Positions 45,601-60,600 of a DNA stretch of 64,000 bases are shown in pieces. Below the pieces are notes generated by a model. It saw nothing but the letters and a program-made list of their open reading frames with translations, made no database searches and had not been told where the DNA came from. The stretch covers positions 22,863,004-22,927,003 of the forward strand of contig CM053336.1 in assembly GCA_028583605.1 (NCBI GenBank). The letters run 5' to 3'. A program made the translations under genes and the position numbers. Position 1 is the stretch's first letter; every line of letters begins with the position of its first letter. This DNA comes from Dastarcus helophoroides. Taxonomy: Eukaryota; Arthropoda; Insecta; Coleoptera; Bothrideridae.

Positions 45601-48600
45601 TTGAATCTATGAGGGATCGTTTGGAGATAGATAAGGTAAACAAACAAATATTTCTTCGATTTTGGAGCAAATTTTTAGCCAAATCACATCATGATCAGCC
45701 GACTACAGTACTTCTTCGCGTTCACAGGACAGGTTGCTTTGCGTAAAAGCACATATTCCCCTCTTGTGTTGAAATTTCGAGGGAAGGTCGTAATTAGGGC
45801 AGAGTAAATGGACCATATTTATGGATAGGAAGACTTGAGTTGCTGTCTCTGACAGCGATTCATCGATGTACTTAGTCGCTGTCTCTGACAGTTTACCACA
45901 TTAAAATTTTTTGTCAATTTTGGATTCCTTCGCACATTCTCCACTCGGACATCCGAACGGGAGGGTAGTTAATGTCCGAAATTTTTTGCATGAAGAGAAT
46001 TCATCATCTTTATTTTTTTTTATATTACAGAGAGACGAAAAAAGTAAATAAGGAAAAGGACAGGATAGGGAAAGAATAATAACAGGAACCAACTCACGTG
46101 TCAGAGACGGAAACATGATGTAAGCATCATTTCACCTCCTCCTAGTGACCCGGGGTGGTACTACCTTAAACAACTGAAATGTTTAGTCTACTACTTACTT
46201 CAGATGTCAAACAAATATATTAGAAAAGCGGATAGGGGCATGACAAACCGAATATATAAGTTCGCTGCTGAAGTGAGCTTACATAATAAAAGTCTAGGCA
46301 TTGCTGCCTAGAGTTGGGATTTAAATTATACTTCCTTTTACCGTTTTATAAAGAAGAAAAAAGCATTTAAGATCGGCGAGTCTCCCAAGGCATCGTTAGC
46401 TAGATATTCTAGATCAGCTGTTTTTTACAAAGCTCTGATGCCAACTTTGGGGTAACACCAAAAGTAGCTAGATCACTGGCACATCAGATGGCTGGAAAAT
46501 ACAACAAACGGTTTTCTGAGACTATAGAGGTGTAGTTTAATCTGTTTAGAAAACTGTTTTCTGTTATCGCCTTGAGAATTCCACAACCGACCAATATGGC
46601 ACGTGCAACTAATTTTAATAAAGTTGAGGTTACACTGTTTTTCTAAAATCACACATATCGCCATGCTTGAAAAACACAAACTAGAAGCTAAAGATATTTG
46701 GAATATGGACAAGGCGAGCACTACCACAGTTTAGAGACCAGATCAAATGATCGCCAGGTGTAGGCAAAAGCAGGTTAGCGCAATGTCGTCGGCAAAAAGA
46801 GAAATGTGGGTAACCATACCTTTCGCTGGACATGCTATAGACAATCACTTTCCATCAATATTCGTTTTCCGCGAAAACGACTTAATGACTACTTTATACG
46901 CGATGGCCTCATTGGATCAATAGAAAGAGCCTGGATGGATGAAGGAAGATGATTTCCACGGCTATTTAGAGCACTTCATTAAACAAGTCAAGCAAAGAGC
47001 ATAAAGTCCTGTTACTGGACAACTACTTGTCGCATATGGCAGTGAAAAATATAAAAATTTGCTGACAAAGCGAAATTATTTTATTTACATTCCCTCCTCG
47101 TTGCACCCATAAACTGCAACCTATGGATCAAACAGTTGTTTGCCCGGTAAAGAAGGTTATAACTTCAACTTGTGAGAGCTGGATGCGCTTAAATTCAGGT
47201 AAAGTGGTGTCCATTTATGATATCCCCGGAATAGTGAAAACATCTTTTGAGATAGCGGATGCAGCAAGAAACACCATAGGCGGCTTTCAAACGACTAAAA
47301 TTTGGCCATTAAATCCTCTAATATTTGGAAAGCATGAATTTCTACCAAGCTAAGTTCCGGATCGGTTTTATCAGCAACAGACACATCAAGACAATTAACA
47401 ACTTAGCCTTCTACAGAGTTAGCTGCCATTAATTCGAGAAATGATGCCACTGATCATCAACCCACCAACTGAGCACAGAACAATAGGCGAAGTTTCTCCA
47501 GTGCCATTTCCTGCCACGCATTCCTGTATATCAAAACCTTCGAATACAAAATTGTCTGCTGCTGCTTTACCTCTTAAGTATGGTTTACCTGAAAAACAGT
47601 ACCGCAACATTCCCCCAGTGCCTAATGTTTCTGCTAAGATAATAGCCGATAGGAGTGTCGCTAGATCGAGTTCGGAATAACAAAAAGAAAACTTAACACC
47701 TCCAAGCAGCACAACTTTATCTGATAATGATGAGAAATCATGGACGATATCTGCGAGTAGGTCAATATCGCATATTTTTTTCCCAAAATCTGTCCCTGCC
47801 CAAGGCTAGGCCAAGAAAAGCAACCCAACAAAAAAAAGAGATAAATGAAGTCAGATATCTCAACAGACTCTTTTGTTATAAACGAACTAGCTGCTATCGA
47901 AGCTAATAGACTGAACAAAACAGTCCAAAAGCCTGCTGTTAAAAAAATGCGCAAAAGCAAAAGAGCATGCATAAGGAGCAGGTGAAAAGTGAAGGTGAAG
48001 ATGGATGCCTTTGTTGTTTAGAAGCATATTCAAATAGCAAAGTAAACAAAAAGTGGGTGCAATGCCCAGAGTGCAAAGCTTAGTCACACGAAGCTTGTGT
48101 CATAATATGCCATAATTGCTTATCAGAATGAAATAAAAATATTGAAATTAATTTGCAATAAAGTGTTTAATGACGATGTGTTTTAGCATTTTATTTTATT
48201 CTTATTTAGTAGCAATTCTTAGATGTTTCAACCCACCTAGTTAACTATTTCAACTCACTTATATTCTGTTCACCCAAGAGTTATAGTTAGGCAACTCCCC
48301 CTTAAAAAAAGATCGGTTCACACAATATCAAGAGATAAAGCAACGTTGCTAATTAACCAAACTTTTCTGATGTATGTGATAAGGGAATTTTTAGATTCAA
48401 CCAATGATACCGTAAGCGTTCCGCTAAAAGACGACACTCAACACAAAACATATTCCCAGAAAGCAGATAAAGAAAAATACCAAATATAGAAAGGGCCAAC
48501 TAGTCATGTACAATTAATCTTTTGTAACGGTCATACCCATTATCAATCGGTTGCAGCCTGACAAAATGAATTATACAGAAAAGGATATTAGAGAGGACAC

Positions 48601-51600
48601 CAACGAGACGCGGTACTTAATTTCTATGAAGGAAAAACCTTTCAGGAAATTCTAATTTCACTAATGTTCCCGGAACAAGTATAAAGCTGCTTAATTGTTG
48701 GATAGAAATGTTTTGTAACGGTCAAACCCATTATCAATCGGTTGCGGCCTGACAAAATGAATTATACAGAAAACGACACTAGAGAGGATGCCAACGAGTC
48801 GCGGTACTTAATTTCTATGAAGTAAGAACCTTTCAGGAAATTCTAAATTCACTATTGTTTACTAATGTTCCCGGAACAGTATAAAACCGCTCAAGTTTTG
48901 GACAGAAAGGGCAGATTCCATCAGATTCCGTTCGTCATTCGAAAAACACATCTCTCCCGAATATTAGTCCGCGTCCACATCGCCACTTTTCGAATAGTGC
49001 CGTGCTTGTACCTCACTTTAAAAACCTTGCGGTACCAATTTAATTGTTCCAACGTGAAGCGTGTGCGTGCGGTATTACCAACAGAAATAATTTATTCAAA
49101 TATCCCGTTTTGTTTAAGGGAGTAATCTAACTATATCTCTTGGGTGAACAGAGTATAGTAAACTGTTTCAATTTACTAAGATATAAGGAGAGTTGACAGA
49201 AATCGTCCTATTGTGTTTGAATTATATTTTTAAGGGTTACATGATCCCTGAATTCATTTTTAATATAAAAACGATTATTCGACTAAAAAATCTACAAAAC
49301 ATTAGAGTTTTAGGCGAACCTTTATTTGCGATTGCGAGATATATGATAAAATGTAACATTATTTCAACTCTCCTAGATTTTCCCTAATGAGTATCAACAT
49401 ACATCGCTGCAAATTCATGATGCATTGGAAAAAAAGGGCGAAGCAATAATACGTAACTAATGTTGGAGTTTTTACACATTTGCAACTTACCCTGACTATA
49501 AATGTAAAGTCTATGTTAAAAATATATTCAGATACTTTTATAGGATCTTTAGAATGTACCAGAAATATCAAAAGAAGATATTTGTTATATGCATTCCATT
49601 TGTGGTAAGGTACTGTAATAAGTGTGGAGTAGATATCCCCCCACTAAAAAAATACATATTTTTTATTTCATCCTCATTTAGACTTTATGATTAAGTACTT
49701 GATCTACTAGTAATTGTCCAGCATAAACGATTACCCATAAATTCATCAGATATATGCAACTTATTAGTGCGGACGTAGATGTGGAGACTTGCTCCTAAAA
49801 TTGAACTATTTAGTGACCTTATTTCTTTTACATAACAGCTAGCAGTTAAAATAATAAACCACAAGTAAGTATAAAAGTTAATATTGACAATTACCACAAA
49901 GAATAAAAATATTGCAAAATACGCTGATCCAATTCCCATCAGACCAGCAACTACGAATGATTCACCTAGTTTATTAAATGTTTTCTTTAGTACCCTAAAA
50001 GAGAATCAGATATTGTTTAAGTAATATTTCTAGCTGTAAGGTAAATAATTGGGACAGAAAAAAATCTCTAATACAGATTAGGTAGAAGTTTAGCTGTAAT
50101 CAAGGAAAGCCATTCCAACTTTGGACCATTCTAGTCGATCCAAAGACAATAATGCAAACATGCATGGTTATGGAAGTGTTAGTTTTTTTTGAGCAATTAT
50201 TAAAAACTATAAAAATAAAAAAACCGTGTTGGAAGTTTACTCGAAATTTCAACTTCAATTAAAAAATTCTTTAATTTTAGAGTTGAAATACATGAAAGCA
50301 AGTTTATAGAACTTTGACGAAAAGGCGCAAATTTTCGGAAAAATTAAAAATTAACAAAAATAAATGCAAACTTTAGCACGCAATTCAAATATTTTAGTTA
50401 TTTATATTTTAATATCTAAAAATTTCAAATTTTAAAACTTGACAATAACTCGAAAAGTCAACATTTTGCTCGAAAGTTCAATTCTTGAAAAAAAGGAGGT
50501 TTCGAGATAGAACTCTATTTTTGACAAATTTTTTTGATATTCTAATTTTTAAAAAAATACGAATTAAAACTTGGATTTTGGCAGTCACTATTTTGATAAA
50601 ACGAGTCGAAATTTATGAAAAAATGTTAATTTTTTTCCTGAAATTGAGTACCGTAAAATCGCCTACTTCGGCTAGTTCGGTCGTTTTTAATTTTGCCGAA
50701 ATAGTGGTACTCGACCGTATTGGACAAGGAACGACTTTTGAAAATTGCATATTGCATATTGCGTTGCTTTGGTTGCATAGAATTTTTTTAATTTGTTGAT
50801 TTCTTCAAAGTTGGCACTGAGAATCAAAAAATTCAGAAAATTTGGCAAATTTAATTGTTATTTTTTTTATCTTGTTCTTGAGGAAACAAACTATCCCACA
50901 CAAATAACAGTGAACGGTTCGGATTTATAGGTGTTATAATTTTGTTGAGTGAACTGTTCTTAACACTTTCACTTGATTTAGTCGATCTCAGCACACCCCT
51001 GCCAAGACCTACATTACAGAACGGGGAAAAACATGCTCATTAGTGTGGGTTGAGTTTAAATTTTGTTTAATTTTGAAAGTCCTCTAGCAGGATAAGTTAC
51101 CTATTGGTACCCAGTTTTTAAACCTAAAATATAATTTAATTTTAACAATGCTTAGCCCCCCGTCGGGCCCCTTAATATTTATAAAAATTATAAATTCTAA
51201 AACTAAATTTCATGTGTTGGGAAATGTTTTGAAATCCTTTATTGGCCAAAAATAAAACCTATGTTTTTAATTATTAACATATTTAGATAGGTCAACCCTC
51301 TCCCCTCCTTCCGTACATGGAGTTACCTTGGCGGTAGAACTAGTAATGGTTCATTAGCTACGAATAAAATATGCATGGTGTTCGCAAATTGGCAGCCTAT
51401 AACTTAAAAACTTCTTAATAAACTTGTTTTTGTATATTGTAGTTATTTATTGTACTGAATCCTCTGTTAAGCGTTGCTGGTGAAATTTGCGAACATCCTG
51501 TATTTTGGAAAAATGACGTTTTTTTCACAATTATTGTGACACATTCCAGTTCATCATACAACACCTCATCACTACAAACAACATTAATATTTTATTCATC

Positions 51601-54600
51601 GTCCTAATTTCTTTCCTATCTACTTCAATCTAAGCGTTGATGGCGTTGTTCAGCATCAAAAGGAACGATTAGAAAAAAAAATGGTTCATCTAAACCAAGT
51701 CTGCAATTAATGTGTCTTTTTTAAAATACATAAGGTCTTATCCTTTTTCTTTAACAGCATTATCCGTCGTTGCTTTAGATAAGCTAAGGGAACAGCAGAT
51801 ACAAGTAAACTCGAAATCATTTTGGAAGGACAATTCTGGTTGACCTCAGTGCTTTAAAAACTTAGACCTTTGTTTTTTTCTAGGAAAACGTCAAAGGATA
51901 ACGCATTCAATATTCTCGTAGACATTAAAATCATCCCTATGAAATCTAATTTGTCCATCCGAGGAGTAAACGTAAACGCGGGCACATTTATTTACTTATT
52001 TAAATAACTGTTTCCCGGCTATTTTCAAATTTACTGCCTCTTAAAAGCTGGCTTTCTTTTTTATGCTAAAAAACACTTTTTAACCGATCAGCTCTTCACT
52101 CCTCTCAAAGCTCAAGTAAGACCAGTTCTAGAGAACTGTTGTTATGTTTGGGATTAAGCCCTCATGCTTCCATTGGCTCCTTTGGGTTCAATTGATGATA
52201 AAATTCTAACCCAATCTTTCCAGACATTTAAGCACAAATAAATAGTTGGTGATTTTTTTCTATAACTACATTCATGGAAGATGTTCAACAAATACTGATG
52301 ACTCTGGTCTCTCCAAGGGTAACATTCTTGATGCATCCAAGACAATCGGAGACACCAAATTCCCACGCAACATAGCTTGAAACAGTGAGAGCTGCTATTT
52401 AGGGCAACTTTTTATTTCTACAAAAGTTTCAGTTCTGAAATTTCTTTCGTGCGAAGCAAAATTTTCCATATTAATTGCAACGTATTCTTGTTTAAATCGG
52501 CAGTTTGTCGCCACCCATCTTCATTTCCATCTCTTACTCGCACTGATCCAAGAGCACAATTCCCACCGCAAGTGGATATTACTTAAAAAGAAACCCTAAT
52601 TAGAATACAGCCCATAAGCCATAACTAGCATTTTTAGATCTACCCCGTCAGGCATAATTAAAAAAAAAGCTGCGCACCAAGTAGAAGCTTTGAAATTGTT
52701 ATCATTTGTTGATCTCATGAAAAAAACCAATATAAATATTATTTTAATCCCTACTGGGTGTCCTAATTTCTTTTTCAGTGAATATATTACTTCTATACCA
52801 TATTACCTCTCGTGCGTGTTCATAGGAGTTACGGACACACGACGATTTTTGTCGCGCAAGTACTGTGGAGAACTAAACATATTCCGATTTTAAAAATATT
52901 TTATATATGTGCATAATTCACCATTACGAAACCTTTTCTAGCGCAATTTTTATATTTAGGGGCCTGGCGGAGGGCTAAAAATTGAAATAAAAAAAATAAA
53001 AAATTATTTTTTCATTTCAAACAATTACACAACTTTTGGCATTACAGACCATTTAAAATTAGAACATGGACCCACCCTTATTTATTTATTTAGTGTATGG
53101 CTACACATGAATAAGTATTTTAAGTCCTAAATCCTAATATTCATATTTTCTATCCACGTGACAGTTGATGAGGTGGCTCTTAGGAAGTCTTCAATTGTAC
53201 AGTCGTTAGGCTTATCATCGTAATGGTGAGTGAGCTGGCGAATTGTTTGACTCTCTGCAATTACATGCTCTGGATTCGGATTTACCCCACTTAAATAGGG
53301 GATCTGCGCATATGCCACAATTTGTGCGAATTCGGTTTAATCTGCACTATATTTTGAGGAGCATTGTAACGCCAAGAGGTGTTTCATTTGTATTAATGAT
53401 GCTATATATTTCAGGAATGACGCTGGCTTGCCACTCCCTTTTTCATTCTTGATTCAGGTTAAACCCGTTCGTAGTTAAAAAGTTTGGCAGTTTGGGTGGG
53501 TAGTCTTCTGGAACGTAGTCTCTATCCCAGGTGGGCGATTTCTTCGTGAATTTTAGTTTTTGGGTTTTTCAGGATTTTACTATATTCTCTGCAGAGAGTG
53601 TTGGAACGGTGTAGGTAAGGCGATGGAATATTACTTAGAATGGGTAGCCAGTATGTGAGGGTGGGTTTGATGGTTTCACTAATAATTCGCATGAAGTTAT
53701 TTGTTGGGCGTCTACTAGTTTTATATGTGGGTTGTCCAGCCATGTCGAGAAGCAGTATTCTGCTGTAGAGTATACCAGCTACAAAACGAAACATCGCACT
53801 GTGTCTGCTGACGCTCCCTAGGAAGAGCCGCTTAATTTGGAAATGATTTTCTTTCTGGTCTTTAGTTTTGCAGTTACATTGGTCAGATGTCTTTTAAATA
53901 ATAGTGTTTTGTCCAATGCAATTCCAAAATATTTGAAAACTTCATTATGTTTTAGTCGAGTGCCACTGAAATAGATGTTTAGTTCAACGTTTTCCCGTTT
54001 ATTGTTGAGATGGAAGCAGGATGATTAAGTTTTTGTTGTGCTTGATTTTTATTTCCTGAAGTAGTCATTCATGACAATTAAATCTGCGTTCAGTATGTAT
54101 TTACTTTCAAGCTGGTTATGGTGATTAAATCCGAGGGTCATATCGTCCGCGTAGCAAAATTTTTTCTAGCGTGTTTCGGACACACACCTATAAGTTGAAA
54201 AGTATAGGGGCGAGGACTGACCCTTGGAGAGACCGTTTCTTAAGACGTATTTCCTACTTATCTTGTCATCCATGTGGAACCTGAATGTTCGATTACTTAG
54301 CATCTTTTCAATAAGCCTAGTAGTTGTCTTAAATTTAATGGTTTTCAAGAGTTTATATATAAGACACTGGCGCCAAACTGTGTCGAATGCTGCTGTAAGA
54401 TCTATAAAGACAATTGATGTTTTCTGTCGTTTTTGGAAGCCGGCTTCTATAAAAGGACTTGGTCACAGCAGCTGCGATTCTTTCGGAAAACTGCTTGTTC
54501 AATTAAAAGAAGCCCCATTATTATATCAACGCTTCGACTGTAGATTATTGGGTCCAGTAGTGCACGAACTTAGCAGGGCAATTGGCCTATAGTTTTCTGA

Positions 54601-57600
54601 CTTGTCTTTGTCTTTGCCAGGTTGAAGGACTGACGTTATTTTAGATTATTTTAGTTTTGGTGATAGGTATCCATTGTGAAAGATTTGGGAATAAAATTTG
54701 TCTACAGTTTTTGGTTTTTAAGCCACAGCGAAGTAGAAATTTCAAATGTATTCCATTATATCCGGAAGCTTTGCCGTATTTTATTTCTTTTATGGATCTT
54801 GCAACTTCTTTTGTTCCTTTTGTAGCTGTGTTAGCTGTTTTTTAAATATTGTTGTATGCTTTTTGTCACTGCTAGTTCTGGATGTCAAAACAATGTGGTT
54901 CCCGTCCTGGTCTGGGGTTACTGCTGGATTAATTTTGACAGGTGGTGTGCTCGATCCCAATTTTCTAAGAAGGCTTTAAGCTTTTCTGCTGGAGCGTTTA
55001 AAGTCCATATTGTATAAAGTTTGGACCTACTCTAATGCTCATCCTGGAAAGGTAGGTAGGTAAATTGCTTCACATCTTTATCAGTTCAGGAGGAAATTTC
55101 TCTTGATGACGGCATTATGCAAATGATGATTTCCACTCGCAACCACCAACATACCAAACCTAGTCAGGGGATACTAGGGCAGTAAGGCATGGACTGTACA
55201 AAATAATAAGAGTCGCCTCGCTAAGCAGCGAATGAAGAACCTTTAGTCACGCCACTTCGCCATTTCCAATAGAATTGGGGAAAACATAAAAAAAACCTCG
55301 TGCGGTGGAAAGCTGCGAGATGATAAAAATTATTTTGAGCATCTCACTAGTACACTGAAGTACGGTTTCCCGATAAAAATTGATAAATATGAGGAAACAA
55401 ATTTCATGGATGATCTGGGAAGGTCATCCTTGGAGCTAGACGCGGTCCCCGTCATCCAAATCGACTCTTTAATAACAATCACCTCGGCAGCTGGGACATC
55501 TGATGGAAAATTACTACTTCCACATATTGTTTGTATTGTTTACAAATCGTTACACCTGTACCCAAGATGGAGAGAAGGGGGAGGAGCTAGATGGGGTTAC
55601 AACCGAAACACAAGTGGTTGGCTTGACAAGCATGAGCCCATATTCACGGAATGGTTTTTCAAAACCTGTCTTCCATATCTCAAGAAACTTAATAGCAAAA
55701 ATTAGTGAGTATTTTTGACTAGCGACGGAAATCGTTTATATACTAAAAACTAAAAACATATTCTTTATTCTCCGAGATATCGGCTATGGGGATGTTAATT
55801 GAAACAACCTGTATTATTGTTTTCCACTAATTCTAGATGGGTGGTCAAAGTAAGCTAAACTAGGCAGTTAATTTTGGCCACCTTCAAAATTTTATTTCAA
55901 CATATTATAGATGGTGGAAAAAATCAGTATAAGAAAATTTGAAATGTGAGATGTTAAGCTACCTAAATTAATTTTTTTATTAAAAATAAAAATAACGGTG
56001 AAAGTTATAGACAAAAACACGAAAAAATGGCACCAGTTAGATGATTTGATTTTTCTGTATTTCTTTTTTTTTTCTCAAAATTTTATTAGTTTTTGTTAAC
56101 CCATTTAGGACCATCATAGAAAAAATATACAAACTTCTTGTTTTTTTTTCCTAAATAATTACTTATTTAGTTATGGTTAAGACTTTATAAAATAAAAACA
56201 AACAACAATTTTCCATATTTTTAGGGCGTTTCGTTAACGCAACTTTAGGAACATACATGATGTACAATAAGACCTATAGGAAAATGAGTATCTTTCTTAT
56301 TGGCAAAAATAGAAAATCTGTTAATGGGACAAAGTGTGCCAAATTTTATACCCATCCCAAAACATCTTTGAAAAAATAATTGAATAGTTGTTTTGGTTTT
56401 ATTTGGAAAAAATAAAAAATGTGAGTTTGTAAATACTGCTGCGGTTCTAGTTGTAGTCCGGTTTAACAAAAAAACTGAATAATTCTTCTTAGGGTGCTCA
56501 AGAACTTTCCAGTGTCATCCTTCGTTCTTTAGATAAATCGATAAGTTATAACTTGTAAAAAAAGTGTCAAAATATATTTTGTGTTCAGATTAATTTTCTA
56601 ATTAACCAGAATGATAACAATCAAGACCAAAGTCTTCTTTTATGTTTCAGATCGATTTTCTAGTATGGGCCATAAATGTGTTTAAAAATCCATTCCTAGA
56701 TGCCACAGGCAGTATTTTGAAATCAAAAAACCACTAAAACGCTAACAAAAATTAAAGATTGTTTTTGTTAATGCAGGTTCTTCTCCAAAAAAAATTGCCT
56801 AATTTATTTTGTGTATTTGAAAAGCATATTATACGATTTTTTGATTTAAAAAATTTGATATCACATTTGAATGTTTTCTAATACCACCTCATACAAACTT
56901 TACCAAAAAAATTAATGTCTCAAAAAAATTATTTTATCTACAATACGTTGAAATCAAATGGGTTAATAAATTTGAGTCGAATCTGATAGTTGATCTATGC
57001 TTGGCAATCTCGTTCATTATGCTAAAGATACTTAAAGTTGCAAAAGATGTCATTTTTTATATAAAATCCTCTGTCATTTTTGAATCTATAATTGTATTTT
57101 ATCAAAAAAGTTATTCGGTTGAGGTATAGCGGATCTTATATGAAAAAGAAAATAATAATACTAATAATATATTTCCTGCAGATATTTAAATATTCCCTAA
57201 TTTAACACTGAAAACTTTGCAAATATCGATAGATACTCCAAACCTCGTATCAGCGGTCTTTGAATTAAAAAATAAATATGTATTTTTAAGAAAGACTAAG
57301 TTTGGCTATACTAGTAAAACGTGTTTTAATGTTAATAATAATAATTACTTTTGTTATGTTGCAATGCTTATAACAGGTGCTCCATTAAAAAAGTTCTTAT
57401 ATTTTAGGAGGCAATTCCGTACGTTAAAATAAAAAAAAAAGTTTGTATTAAATAGACTATACAGAATTATATTAAACAGAGTCCTCCTAATGGAGCCAGA
57501 GCACTTTGAAAATTGCACCCAACATATGTTTTTTTCTAAATATCTGGTGGCTTATTCAAGCTACATTTTGAATATAGGATTTTTTTTTTACTACAAATCC

Positions 57601-60600
57601 ATTGCTGGTATTAAAAGATTTGTTTCGCTACCAGTAACGTAAAACCAAGGAGGTCTCGACAAAAAAAAGCACAATTTAAAATTTGTCCAAAGTGCAGCAT
57701 TTTTAACTTATAAAGTTGCCCAAAATTTCTTGGAAGCGATATACCTGGAGATTTTTAGCAAGAGGATCTTGCTTCGTAAAATATGCAGAGACTTCTATTT
57801 TACTGTTAAAATTCACAATATTTTTCCAAACAAATAAAATTCGAGTATTTTTTATTGAGAACCCTCTTGATTCTACATCACTGATGGCGATACAAATGTT
57901 CTGCTACCATTAATACGAAGGTAAATCAAATATGAACTGGAATTTCTATCATGTCGCCATGAGGGCGTCGGGAGTGGACGCATAATCTTAGACATATTAG
58001 GTGGTGATATCACGTGACTTCCTGCGCTCAAGCAAATTTTGTTCTCGCTGCTCGTCAGTTGTAAATATAATGAGTGAGCAAGAGATTCATCCGCATGTTG
58101 CGGAGCACATTATTATTAAATTTCTTGCCGCTGAAGGTGTAAAGAACGCCGAAATTCTTCGTAGACTAAAAGCACAGTTTGGGGATGCTTGTTTGAAAAA
58201 AATTCAAGAATCTGAATTGTACAAAAATTTTTTGGAAGGTCCAACTCAAGTTAAAAATGAATCTTATGTCCGTCGTCTTCGGACCAGTGTGATTGCGGAG
58301 AAGATTAACGCTGTTCAACACCTTTTGGAAGGTGATCGCCGTTTAACTGTTGGTGAAATTGCAGCTCAGATAAGGATAAGCTTTGGGAGTGCTTAATCCA
58401 TCATTACAGATAGGCTGGGGTTTCAAACAATTTCTGCCAAGTGGGTACCTCGTCTCTTGACTGAAGAAGAGAAACAACAACGTCTGGAGATTTGCCAGCG
58501 CTATCTTGGACGTTTTCAACGTAAAGGTGATGGTTTTTTGCAACGTATCGTTACGTGTAATGAGACTTCTGTCTACCATTAGATCCCTGAATCTAAACAA
58601 GCAAGCATGGAGTGGAGAACAAAGGGGAAAAGTGCATCATTCAAGGCAAAAACTCGCCTTTCAGCTGAAAAGGTTCTTGCGACAGTGTTTTGAGATTTAA
58701 GAGGAGTTTTGCACGTCGATTTTCTAACTAAACGTTGTACGGATAATGCTGCCTATTATTGCCAGCTATTAGATGAAGCAAAACGTGCATATAGGCGGAA
58801 GAGGAGCGAATTTTTTGACTTCACGACAATGCCCGCCCCCACTCAGCTAATCTGACACATCAAAAATTAAAGGAAGGCATTGGTCAACATTAGAACACCC
58901 TCTTAATAGTCTCGACCTGTTACCGTACGATTGTCACAGGTTTAGGCCACTAAAAGAAAAAAAAAACTAGGAGGTGAGCGATTTCACGATGATGCTGCTG
59001 TTTAAACATTTGTGCGCAATTCGCTACAAACACGCCTTCGTTCTTTTTATGATGATGGCATTAAAAAATTTATTATAAAATAGTTAATAAATTTCATACG
59101 TGTATTCTGTACCAATAAATTTTTAAAAACAAATGCCGGTTTATATTTTACTTACTCTCGTAGATTTGCAGCGAAAATAACCCTTTAATTTAAATTGTCC
59201 CTGTAAGCTCCCAAGCAACATTGATTACTATAATAAACGTTTATTAAATTAAAATTGCGTTTATTTTAACTTTAAAAAACGTTTATATACCATTCAGTGT
59301 TGCTTTAAATCACCTTTAAATAAAATTAACATAAAATAAATAAAAATCTCATGCTTATACTAAAAATTTGGAGAAAACTGTAAAACTTTTTATGAATAAA
59401 TTACTCTCAAAATTTGCACCTTAACTTTAAAATGTTAAGTTTAAATATTTTTTTCAACATTTTTGGAGTTTTAGCTTTTATTTTTCGCACCTTTTTAAGT
59501 AAAATTTAAAATTCTAAACCGTAAATCCAAGCCTGAATTCGATATTTTTGTTTAAAACAATCTTTAGAAAAATCAAAATTTTGAAATAAAAGACGCGGCG
59601 CAACTTTTGATAATATCTTTTAAATAGTACTAAACTTTGGCTTTGACCATAAGGTTGTTTCCTTTCGAAATTTCGATCTTTCTCCTCAAATTTTAATTAA
59701 AACATTGCACAAGTTCATCAAAATTAAAATTAAATAAAAAGGGAAAATTTAAACTAGAACTTTAAGAAAAAGAACAAAATATGGAAAAATGATTAGAAAT
59801 TTATGGAAAAAATTCTCAAAATTTTCACATTAATTTCGGAATGGTAATTGTAAATTTGGGTATTCCACATCTTGTAAAAATGTTTTGAGTTTTTGGTCAT
59901 AGCAATGGTTTCATTTTTAGCACTTCTTTGAGTAAAACTTAAAAGTTCGACTCAAATTTAAGCTTGAATACGAAATTGTCAGAAAAAAATTAGAGAATGT
60001 GAGACATTTTATGAATTTATTTTCTAGATTAAAAATTTTGATCTTAAACTTAGGATTTTGATAAAAAATGGGCTATTCAACTTTTTGTATAAAAAAACAT
60101 TTTTGAAAAAATTCGAAATTTCGAGATAAAAGTACCTATAACATTTGATATTTTATTAAATAACATAAAATTCTAACTTTCGTCTTCAAAGTTGGACTTT
60201 TCTGAGAAAATTTACATTTTGTATCAAAATTTTGACTATTTTAAAAATTTGAAATGAATATTTTTTGAAAATTTCGTTTACGAAATTTTAGCTTTTTCTT
60301 GTAATTTTAATTGTCTTTAAATTGTGACTTCATATTTTGAAAAAAAATCATTTTTTTTTTAACTTTTTCGTGAAGCTTGACGGTGTTTAAAATATTCAAT
60401 TTTTTACAAAATGTCAACGTTTTCTCAGATATTTTTTAATTTCGATTCTGTATCAAATTGCTGAATTTTTTCAAAATTATTATTATTATTAAAAATTTCC
60501 ATTTTGTCTTCAAAAAAATCTATGAACTGCTCTTGCGAAAAGGGTTTAGTACTTACCATTTGAGAGTGGAGTGGTTTTTAATAGTCCTCAATAGTGCAAG

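Noticed and set aside
47419..47972. Minus-strand frames of 97 and 103 codons
   Set aside because: Opposite strand of the decayed pogo-like coding region.
49691..49939. Open frame reading through intron 4 of copy A as an alternative exon end
   Set aside because: The same read-through has stops in copy C, and the spliced form gives the conserved QLLVDQ segment in both copies with matching phases.
54224..54592. 122-codon plus-strand frame
   Set aside because: It is the opposite strand of a LINE reverse transcriptase.
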